Positions 47,401 to 59,400 of a stretch of DNA of 64,000 nt are shown one piece after another. The DNA comes from Amphiura filiformis (Eukaryota > Echinodermata > Ophiuroidea > Amphilepidida > Amphiuridae), in contig NC_092641.1 of assembly GCF_039555335.1 (NCBI RefSeq), positions 37,596,548 to 37,660,547 on the forward strand, given 5' to 3'. Numbering within the stretch: position 1 is the stretch's first letter; each line of letters opens with the position of its first letter. Made by a program: the position numbers and the translations under genes. A model generated the notes under the pieces. The model was not told the DNA's origin. It ran no database searches and saw only the letters and a program-made list of their open reading frames with translations.

Positions 47401-50400
47401 AATAGTTTGATAAACGTGTATCACTTGTTGGGAGTGAAATTGTACAAAATAAAGCATGCGTACTGAGATGTTGATGTGTCTAATACATGAGCCTTGCAGG
47501 GGGAAGTGCATTAGACGCATCAACATTTCAGTACAAGTGCATTATTTTGTACAATTTCTCGATCAACATGTGATACACATTTATTAACTATTTCATACAC
47601 AAGGAAAAAAAACATGATTTTTGCTGTTTTTAAAACAAAATTATCACTTAAAAATTTGGAAAAATCAAACCAAATATAAACATAAACCCACCTGAACAAG
47701 GCGGTTCTCGAACCACGAGTCTCGCCTGCTTTTGCGACCGCCTGCTTTTTCAATTATTTTTGGTAGAGGTAAATGAATTTGGCGGTTATCGGCTGGGCAC
47801 GATTATCTGGCTGATGGTGACTGTACCCACCAAGTGTCATGCCCATGCAACAGTTTTTACTAATTTGACCTCAGATGACCCCTGGTGACCCTGAAATTAC
47901 CTTCCAAAAATTTGGCTTTAAATGTTGACTGTACCCACCAAGTTTTCATGCCCATACGACAGTTTTTACTAATTTGACCTCAGATGACCCCTGGTGACCC
48001 CGAAATGACCTTCCAAAAATTTGGCTTCAAATGTTGACTGCACCCACCAAGTTTCATGCCCATCCGACGGTTGTTACTAATTTGACCTCAGATGGACCCC
48101 TGGTGACCTCGAAATGACCTTCCAAAAATTTGGCTTAAAATGTTGACTGTACCCACCAAGTTTCATGCACATACGACTGTTTTAACAATTTGACCTCAAA
48201 TGACCCCTGGTGACCTCGAAATGACCTTCCAAAAATTTGGCATAAAATGTTGACTGTACCCACCAAGTTTCATGCACATACGACTGTTTTTACTAATTTG
48301 ACCTCAGATGACCCCTGGTGACCTCTAAATGACCTTTCAAAAATTTGGCTCTAAATGTTGACTGTACCCACCAAGTTTCATGCCCATCCGACACTTTTTA
48401 CTAATTTGACCTCAGATGACCCCTGGTGACCTCGAAATGACCTTCCAAAAATTTGGCTTTAAATGTTGACTGTACCCACCAAGTTCATGCCCATACGACA
48501 GTTTTTACTAATTTGACCTCAGATGACCTCTGGTGACCTCGAAATGACCTTCCAAAAATTTGGCTTTAAATGTTGACTGGACCCACCAAGTTTCATGGCC
48601 ATATGACAGTTTTTACTAATTCGACCTCAGATGACCCCTAGATGACCCCAGTGACCTTGACCCACTAACCAATACAAACCGGTTCTGTCTCGGGTCAAGA
48701 TGCACCCACCCACCAAGTTTGAGGAACGTGCGACTCATAGTCTCCGAGAAAATAGGCGGAAAGCAAACTTTAACCAAAACTTTTAACCAAATTTGTCACA
48801 TACACACACACATACACACATACATACGGAAAAGTGATTATATAGTCTCCTGCCTTATCAGGCGAGACAAAAATGAATCAATCCTATGCGATGCGAACAT
48901 GTTCAAAAGCACTGTGCGTATTTCACAGAGTGCACATTTTACACAATCAATGCACTCTGCATACATTTCTAAGCACTTTTCTGATTGGTTGCTTTGATAT
49001 AGGAGTGTATGAAAGATCAACACGTGCCTCAACATCATAGTAACATTCTGTTTCCCACTAGAAGACCTGCACTTACCACTATCCCAATAGACAAGTTTAG
49101 GCACTTCATCTTGCCAGTTATTCCATGCTGAGAATGTCACCTTGATTTGTAAAGCCCCTTGGAGTTCCATTTGACCCAAACTTCCTAAGAAAAATGATGG
49201 CTCATATACTTGTTGAATTCTGTGATAAAATAATAATATTAATAATAATGAAACAAATAATTAATGGGTTGCTACATTATATTATACATCTTCATATTTA
49301 GGTCATTTCATTTTTATTTTGATAAAGGTTAAGGAAAGAAATGCAGCAGGTGCTCTTATTGCAGCAGCTCATATTGTAGGCTGATTTAATTTCACCCTCT
49401 ATTTTGGATCGATATGTGGGATGGTCTTAGAGGCGATGTGTATCTATTCTTCCCAGCCTTTTCACTGGTTTATAACATTGGCTAGGTAGCACAATTATTT
49501 GGGCTATCTTTTATATCAAATTTACACCATTTATGAACATGTCAAAGTTGCAGGTTTACTGATATCAGCGGTTTAGTAATCTTTTGCAAAGTATGTTACT
49601 TGTACTGATTCCAAATATTATAAATACTTGGGGAGCTAGGACCACCTGCTTTGCACCCCCACAGGACTGAACCCAACCAACATTTTTAGGTTCCTGAGAT
49701 TACCCAAAAACATAATCAGGATGTTCCTAAAAATATAAACTGGCCCCAAGGGGGGAAGGTCATCGAACTTTGCACTTATCCTTTCATTCACACAAGTCAA
49801 TGTTATATTATTTGTGATCAGAAATACTAACCTTCCTGCAAGTTCTCTGGATGCATATTCAGCCATTCTTCTATGATCAGTAATATAGGACCTAAAGTTA
49901 ACAGACACATCAGATGTGTAGTCCTGACTAGCTCTGCTATCATCTAGGAAACCAAACACTAGTGATGCACCTGCATGTAAGCCTGCAATAGTAAAGGAAC
50001 AATATATGTATGACAAGTGTATTCATAGATGGACTACCTACCTATTTTCATAAATTACAGCAAAATCCACTGCACATGCATGCCGGTCATGTGATGCAAT
50101 GATACAGTCACCCAAAGTCTTATATATGCAAGGTTTCATTAGCCAGGCTCAGCAAAACATCCATGGCTACCACTTGCAATCAGGTGCTTGGCATGCGAGG
50201 GGTCTCGGGTTTGAATCCAGAGTGTAACAAACAACTTCTTGCTTATCTTCACTTGTTTCTTTCCATCTTCCTTTACTTCTCCAAAAAGCACAATGGGTGA
50301 TTAGGTTCAGAAGGTGAATCATACACAGAATGAAGCACAGCTTGTGGTTTACATCTATGCTGCATCTTTAAGTGGGGGTGTGTTTACGCCAGCGTTTTAA

Positions 50401-53400
50401 GTGAATGCTAGCAATTTATGTATACATAACATACCTCCTGAAGTCTGAATAGTCAACTCAAAATCATCTTGTCCTGCCGCTTGTCTTCTGCGTCGTCTTG
50501 CAACAGATGTGTCAATCTTGAGGTCTTCTCCACCAGATGAGGTCATTAGTTCATCACCATCCTCTGAAATGGATCACAAAATTCTTTTGAATAAATTTAG
50601 ATTTAGGATTGTAGATTGAAAGTTATACTTCTATACAAGAAATATATTTACATGGTTAAGGTGGCACTACATAGTTGAGGAAGGTTTACAGTGACTTCAC
50701 TATGAGTGAGGAATTTAAGAGAATGTCATTAAAATATTACTCTTTTGGCACTTGATGGAAACACTATTTTTGATAGCTTCAAACAAAATCTTCTCTAGAC
50801 CTGTACTTGAGTAACAAAGTATGTGGCACTTCAGAAGTGCCACATACTTTGTTACTGGTGCTGTTGGATATTCACAATCTCAAATGTGATGTCACTTATT
50901 TATTTATTTATTTATTTATTACATTTGGCAAAAAGCACAGGCAATACCCAATAGTGCTCAAAGAGCACTAAATTAAAGGAAGCCCTACATACAAAGCGAA
51001 CAAAAATAAACTGAGAAGCAAAAACAAGATAAAAAAGACAACTATTGGAGGGCTTTAACTTTAATGGCTGCACACATGGATAAGGCAGCACTTTGAGATT
51101 CTCTCGGTCAGACATCCGGGAACATTGTCCCCTTTTCATAAGCGCACACATAGCAACCAGCTTGAGGAAGGGGAACTGCACATGCACACACTGGTCTTTT
51201 TCCATTGTGTGAAATCAGCTTGACCGAAAGAATGTTTACAACAGAAATTATACAGATAGATTCAGGATCCATGAACAAAATATGGGTGCATAGTTCATAC
51301 ACAAAACTTGTACAAGTGTGTTATAGGCAATACATTCAAATGTGCCATATACAAAATGAAGTATAAGTCAATTATCTTGCCACTGTTTGTCCAAGTTACA
51401 AAATAAGCTATCATAATTACCTATGACTGTTATTGTCCCAGCAGTTTTTACTGTACATATATCAGCATCATTGCATACTTTCAATTTGGTGTGTAAACAT
51501 CTACATAGAAGAAACAACAAGGTTATTAACAGGAATTTATTTCAAAATGTATTCTTCTTGTAACATTCAGTAAACTAAAAAGCTGACTTCTTATTAAGTT
51601 TGTCACAGTACACCTTTAATTTCAGTTTCTATTTTTTGAAAATAAAGAATGACAGGTAAAGAAAGAAGTAAAGAAAGACAGGTAAAGAAAGAAGTAAAGA
51701 AAGAAAGGAAGGAAGAAAGAGAAAAAGAAAGAAAGAAAGAGAAAAAGAAAGAAAGAAAGAAAGAAAGAGAAAAGAAAGAAAAAGAAAGAAAGTAAAGAGA
51801 GAAAGAAGTAAAGAAAGAAAGAAAGAAAGAAGAAAGAAAAGAAAGAAAGAAAAGGAAAAAAGAAAAGAAAAGAAGAAAAGAAAAGAAAAGAAAAGAAAAG
51901 AAAAGAAAAGAAAAGAAAAGAAAAGAAAAGAAAAGAAAAGAAAAGAAAAGAAAAGAAAAGAAAAGAAAAGAAGACATAAACATCTTTGTCTTATCTTTCA
52001 AACTTGTAAGTTTATGTTGAACCTACCACTTGAATCAAAGATTGCTCTTTCCTATCATCACACTCATTACTTTTAAATCTTTGCATTTTAACCAGTTTAA
52101 CAAACAAACATATTGACAGACAGACAAACATATCTTACTTTCCAGGCTCCATATTGAATCTACTGCCTGCAATCACTGTACCATTCTCATCAGGTACCAT
52201 GACATCAGAGATGCTCCTCTCTGCCATGTCATTGCCACTTGTGACAATAACTCTGCCATCTTTAATAGCCACTGAGCCTGAAGAATTGACACCCACAGTC
52301 ATACATTGGACTATGTCATCTTCTATATCTTCAGAGCTACCAACACAATAATCTGGAAGAACAAGTATTTTGTGATAATGTCTTACCTGTCAGCATAATC
52401 AAAACTACTGGTGCATTATCATAGAGAGATTCTTGCACTTCATGCTTTCCCAATGAGATTAGTCCCAACTCCAAATAGCACAATGTGTAATACTATGGTA
52501 AATGGGTTACAGGTTGATAGTATTATAAACCCTAATCCTCACCCCAACTCTAAACTCCATCCTAACCCTAACCTATAATTCAATTCCTAGTCATAACCTT
52601 AATCATAACCTAAAATGCCCTAAACCCTAACTTTAACCATTTAAAGACTAATATCATTTCTGACTAATGGACTGTTCCAGGTAAATATGTTATATTGAAT
52701 GGAAACAAAAGCATTTATTGACAATAACACAAAATTGAATGATAGTTTGCATCTTAAAGGTTGAGTGTATGTTATCATCACAACACACACAAGCATGCAC
52801 TTTAAATTCAAGTTTACCAGGCATGTGGCCAAAATAATCTGGAGGAAGTACACTATTTTGCCCATACACTTTTATGTATAATCTCTTTGATATCTTCCCA
52901 AGTATGCATGTTTGACCAAAATAAAACATTTCACAAAACCCCTATTTATGAAATAGAAGACAAGGGGTATATTCTTCCTCTAACAATATTGTGAAATAAT
53001 AAACACAAACACTGCCCTATATTCTATATTGCAATTGAGTGACAAATATTTTCCAAACAAAAATTGCTGGAGGATTTTGCAAAATTAATTCTTATTAAAA
53101 AAAGGTTGTTGTTTCATGAGTGGAACTCAATTTTGGATTGGGTAAGGGTGTGCTTCTGGGAATTAAAGTGAACCCATCCATATACCAATTTTCCAAGAAA
53201 TTTGGACCCAGCACTATACCAAAATATTTGGCCAAATTTAATGAAAATTGCCAACATTTTTTCAACTTTTCCCAAAAATGTTGGCAAATTTTTTTTGTGC
53301 CTACAGTTAGGCGAAATTGGGGTATTTTTCAGAAAAAAGATTGGAAAAGTTTGCAAAATTGACCCATCTATGTACGAAAATTGGCCTAGAAAAAAGGGTC

Positions 53401-56400
53401 ATTTATATGGCAAATGGACAAAAATGATACCCATGCTTGTGGCACGTCCGCATATGATCATTTGTACTGAGTACTCCCCTCCTCAGGTCGCTTCAACTGC
53501 AAACTTCACCAAGCAACATGCAAAAGCACCGGCGTGTCCAGGATCTGCGGGGGCCTCAAAGGGGCTTTCAGAATTATCCAGGGGGCTTAATGGCTAAAAT
53601 CGCCAAAAAAAGCTAATTTTACATGATTTATAACAAAGGGTGGGGACTAAGACCCCCCGGACATGCCACTGAAAAGGGAGGGGTTTCAAAACATAGCCAA
53701 TGAAGACTCACCATATCTGGATACACTGTCATCTTCTGCTTTAGTCCATGATATACCAGCACTATTAGCACTGCTTGTCTTCTTAGCATCAGTAGGATAT
53801 ACATTGTCGGATAATGGTTCACTAAAATTGAAAGCAGTTCCAATATCCTCTACTTTAGGTTGCTTCAAAAGGACAGTCACACCTGTTCAATAAGAGAGTA
53901 TGCTTATGAGTGATTCAAATATTATGCCACATATTTGAGATATCATCAATATGTAGTGCTCCTGGAGCATAGCTTGTTTGCTAACATGGCATTATTTTGA
54001 AAGCTTTTGGACCATAACATGTTGAAGGAATCTAAATTCTGCAATATTTGCCTGCTAAAAAGTCTGAAAATGTTTTTTGTAATTACTACTCAACTTTAAA
54101 ATGTGTAAATTTCTTACTTCAGTGTGGTTAGTGGGGGTGTGCTTGGCTGAAGGTGGTGTATAGGGGTGTGTATAGGGGTGTTTGTCTGGAGGAGTGTGTT
54201 TGTTTTTGTGTGGGGGCGGGTGAGGTGTGTGCATCTACCTCATTTTTAGTAGCTGTAATAATGGCATAAACATGTATTTAATCCCATATATCCATCTGAG
54301 GGTACAAAAAAAAAGAACGCCCACAGTTTATTACACATTGATCAGGTACATCTGGAGTCAGATAATGAAAGTTTATGTCAAGTATGAATAATTAATAGAA
54401 GGAATATGTGGGTGTGTGGGGGAGGGGTGGGGGTGTGTGTGTCACTCTTACCTTCACACTCAGTCACAGTCTCCAGACCAGCTCCATTCACAGCTTTCAC
54501 CATCACATAGTAGGTGTGATTATGAAACAAATGGCCCTCTAAATCAGGGTTTGAGCTAGACTGATTCAAGCCAGCATTGGTTAAACTTTGTAAATCTGTT
54601 GCACCTTTAGATGTGCCAATTGCCCAGTAATAGGCCTGATATATGAGAACAAAAAAATTAAAAGTCTACATGTAACACTTATCGTTTATATCGTTTTGAA
54701 AGTCTTTTGTAAGCTACTATAATTTCTGATATTACATTTAGCTACATTTATGAACTATTATATTATTCGCACCTTGTGCCAAGAAAATAACGAGGCAAGA
54801 AAATAAAGAAACAATAGTATCGTGGCTAGGACATCTCTTAGACTCCCAGAAGACACACCAGCTAGAAACCATGTCAAAATATCTGCACAAAGTAAAAAGC
54901 CTAGAGGAAAGCCAAAAACTACTTGGATGTCTATGATCCAAAAAGAACTAAATGAAACTTTAATGTCAGCTGAAGAAAAGGCTGCAAATTGCACCAGCTG
55001 GAACAAACTGATTGAGGTTACCATGTCAACAGACAAACAGCATATCTGATGATGATGATGTCCCAAAAGTCGAAGTATATTCACAAATTTCCCAATGTAC
55101 ACTGTAATAAATTCCTCCTTCCAATACATGAAAAAGGTTCAAGTAGTGAAGGTTGTTGTTACTTTAGGAACATCCCATACCAACTTATTAGCACCTGCAG
55201 CAGGCGAGTTTGAAATGAGGATACCTACCTTTATTTCACTTTCCTCATCTACGAAATTCCAATAAGCTTTGATTGTAGAATTAGATGCCTGGTGGGTAAC
55301 CGGCTGAAGGTCATTGATATCAGACCTTGTCACATCAAGGTAGAATTGAATGTCAAACTTTGGCGGTGTTATGTCTATGTAGATGCCATTGGATGAAGCA
55401 GAAGTTGTTTTCCCATTGCCAGAGACTGCTTGAACTGAAAGATTCAGAGGTATAATACTCTGTATTAATTGATATCCAATAATTAGTCAATATAATAAAA
55501 TCTAGTCACATAAAGGCATAACTAAGCATCAAACTTGGGAGGTGTAATGTCTATACACTGGGTAGATGCCATTGGATGAAGCATACATTGTTTTCCCATT
55601 GCCTGAGACTGCTTGAACGGAACTATCAATAATTCAACAACTCTTCCTATACCTTTGTACAGGAGCCAACCGTTGTTAAACCGTGATGAACCCACACTTT
55701 TACTGTAGCGTATACGCGAACGCGAACGAGACTACGCGTTACGCGAGAGCGAGTAAAATTTATCATGCCTGGAACCTTTGTGCGTATGCCAGCTTACAAG
55801 TTGAATTCAGTATTTTTCAGGTAGCGGCTAAACATTGCCGTTTTATTCTGTAGTTTTATTGCTGATATCAAAAGAAAATCATCGAAGTTTTGTAAGGCTG
55901 AGTGGCAATGATTAACTGACATTCCTCGTAAAATAATCGTGAATTATACGATATTTAGCTTCTTTTCGTTGTTGAAAGGATTCAATCATGTTTCACCGTT
56001 GTTCATCACCGTTTAACAACTCGCGTCCGGTAGCGTCTGCGTAGTTTACTTAGCTCGGGCAGCTAAAGCTGCCCTCGCGAAGTAAACCACGCAAACGACG
56101 CGGCTGCATCATTGTTAAACGGTGATGAACAACGGTGAAACATGATTGAATCCCTAAATAATACTCAATATTAATTGATATCTAATATTGCCTAATACAA
56201 ATAAATCTGGTGTGGCAAGCGATTTGTTTTGTTGTAGTTGGTTCTTTTTTTTTTTTTGGGGGGTCTCAAACTTTTTTTGGGAGGGGGGCGGATCTCAAAC
56301 TTTGTCTCAAATTTTACAACTTCCATGATTTTTGTTTTGACTGGGGATGCATCACATACCCCTTGTGACACTGTCATAAGGTTTTTCACAATGCCTGATA

Positions 56401-59400
56401 CTGCTTGAACCTTAATTCCAGGTGCGTATAGCCTTCCATGAGCGCACACAAACATGGAAATTCTTCAGACAACACAGATATATCAAATATGATTGGCTCA
56501 CCTGTAATGAAATACAGTGCATTGGCAACAGTGTCACTCGTAGTGTTCTCATATTGTAGTCTGCTTGCAGAGAGAGTCAGGTTTGTAAGAGAGAATGATA
56601 TTGGTGTGACCTGGGTCATGTTACATGAGTTTTCACACTGGAATCTATTGCAGGCTGATGCTGATAAACATGGAATGCAGGGACTTGCAATCTGTAGGGT
56701 AGAAGAGAGAATGATATTGGTGTGACCTGGGTCATGTTACATGAGTCTTCACACTGGAATCTATTGCAGGCTGATGCTGATAAACATGGAATGCAGGGAC
56801 TTGCAATCTGTAGGGTAGAAGAGAGAATGATATTGGTGTGACCTGGGTCATGTTACATGAGTCTTCACACTGGAATCTATTGCAGGCTGATGCTGATAAA
56901 CATGGAATGCAGGGACTTGCAATCTGTAGGGTAGAAGAGAGAATGATATTGGTGTGACCTGGGTTATGTTACATGAGTCTTCACACTGGAATCTATTGCA
57001 GGCTGATGATGATAAACATGGAATGCAGGGACTTGCAATCTGTAGGGTAGAAGAGAGAATGATATTGGTGTGACCTGGGTCATGTTACACGAGTCTTCAC
57101 ACTGGAATCTATTGCAGGCTGATGCTGATAAGCATGGAATGCAGGGACTTGCAATCTGTAGGGTAGAAGAGAGAATGATATTGATGTGACCTGGGTCATG
57201 TTACATGAGTCTTCACATTGGAATCTATTGCAGACTGATGCTGATAAGCATGGAATGCAGGGACTTGCAATCTGTAGGGTAGAAGAGAGAATGATATTGG
57301 TGTGACTTGGGTCATGTTACATGAGTCTTCACACTGGAATATATTGCAGGCTGATGCTGATAAACATGGAATGCAGGGACTTGCAATCTGTAGGGTAGAA
57401 GAGAGAATGATATTGGTGTGACCTGAGTCATGTTACATGAGTCTTCACATTGGAATCTATTGCAGGCTGATGCTGATAAGCATGGAATGCAGGGACTTGC
57501 AATCTGTAGGGTAGAAGAGAGAATGATATTGATGTGACCTGGGTCATGTTACATGAGTCTTCACACTGGAATCTATTGCAGGCTGATGCTGATAAGCATG
57601 GAATGCAGGGACTTGCAATCTGTAGGGTAGAAGAGAGAATGATATTGGTGTGACCTGGGTCATGTTACATGAGTCTTCACATTGGAATCTATTGCAGACT
57701 GATGCTGATAAACATGGAATGCAGGGACTTGCAATCTGTAGGGTAGAAGAGAGAATGATATTGGTGTGACCTGGGTCATGTTACATGAGTCTTCACATTG
57801 GACTCTATTGCAGACTGATGCTGATAAACATGGAATGCAGGGACTTGGCAATCTGTAGGGTAGAAGAGAGAATGATATTGGTGTGACCTGAGTCATGTTA
57901 CATGAGTCTTCACATTGGAACCTATTGCAGGCTGATACTGATAAGCATGGAATGCAGGGACTTGCAATCTGTAGGGTAGAAGAGAGAATGATATTGGTGT
58001 GACCTGGGTTATGTTACATGAGTCTTCACACTGGAATCTATTGCAGGCTGATGCTGATAAACATGGAATGCAGGGACTTGCAATCTGTAGGGTAGAAGAG
58101 AGAATGATATTGGTGTGACCTGGGTCATGTTACATGAGTCTTCACACTGGAATCTATTGCAGGCTGATGCTGATAAGCATGGAATGCAGGGACTTGCAAT
58201 CTGTAGGGTAGAAGAGAGAATGATATTGGTGTGACTTGGGTCATGTTACATGAGTCTTCACACTGGAATCTATTGCAGGCTGATGCTGATAAACATGGAA
58301 TGCAGGGACTTGCAATCTGTAGGGTAGAAGAGAGAATGATATTGGTGTGACTTGGGTCATGTTACATGAGTCTTCACATTGGAATCTATTGCAGGCTGAT
58401 GCTGATAAACATGGAATGCAGGGACTTGCAATCTGTAGGGTAGAAGAGAGAATGATATTGGTGTGACCTGAGTCATGTTACATGAGTCTTCACATTGGAA
58501 CCTATTGCAGGCTGATACTGATAAGCATGGAATGCAGGGACTTGCAATCTGTAGGGTAGAAGAGAGAATGATATTGATGTGACCTGGGTCATGTTACATG
58601 AGTCTTCACATTGGAATCTATTGCAGACTGATGCTGATAAACATGGAATGCAGGGACTTGCAATCTGTAGGGTAGAAGAGAGAATGATATTGGTGTGACC
58701 TGGGTCATGTTACATGAGTCTTCACACTGGAATCTATTGCAGGCTGATACTGATAAGCATGGAATGCAGGGACTTACAATCTGTAGGGTAGAAGAGAGAA
58801 TGATATTGGTGTGACCTGGGTCATGTTACATGAGTCTTCACACTGGAATCTATTGCAGGCTGATGCTGATAAGTATGGAATGCAGGGACTTACAATCTGT
58901 AGGGTAGAAGAGAGAATGATATTGGTGTGACCTGGGTTATGTTACATGAGTCTTCACATTGGAACCTATTGCAGGCTGATGCTGATAAGCATGGAATCCA
59001 GGGACTTGCAATCTGTAGGGTAGAAGAGAGAATGATATTGGTGTGACCTGGGTCATGTTACATGAGTCTTCACACTGGAATCTATTGCAGGCTGATGCTG
59101 ATAAGCATGGAATGCAGGGACTTGCAATCTGTAGGGTTGAAGAGAGAATGATATTGGTGTGACCTGGGTCATGTTACATGAGTCTTCACATTGGAATCTA
59201 TTGCAGGCTGATGCTGATAAGCATGGAATGCAGGGACTTGCAATCTGTAGGGTAGAAGAGAGAATGATATTGATGTGACCTGGGTCATGTTACATGAGTC
59301 TTCACACTGGAATCTATTGCAGGCTGATGCTGATAAGCATGGAATGCAGGGACTTGCAATCTGTAGGGTAGAAGAGAGAATGATATTGGTGTGACCTGGG

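Noticed and set aside
51603-52001. 132-codon open frame on the minus strand, rich in F, L and S
   Set aside because: It is simply the translation of a (GAAA)n/(GAAAA)n microsatellite.
52528-52640. CCTAACCCTAA-like stretch suggesting an interstitial telomere
   Set aside because: Only degenerate CCTAA-type words (AACCCTAA, CATAACCTTAATC) without a regular 6-bp period. Too weak to call.
54410-54445. GT-rich run near the exon 8 donor as a regulatory element
   Set aside because: Plain GT/GGGTGT low complexity; no further support for a splicing-regulator site.
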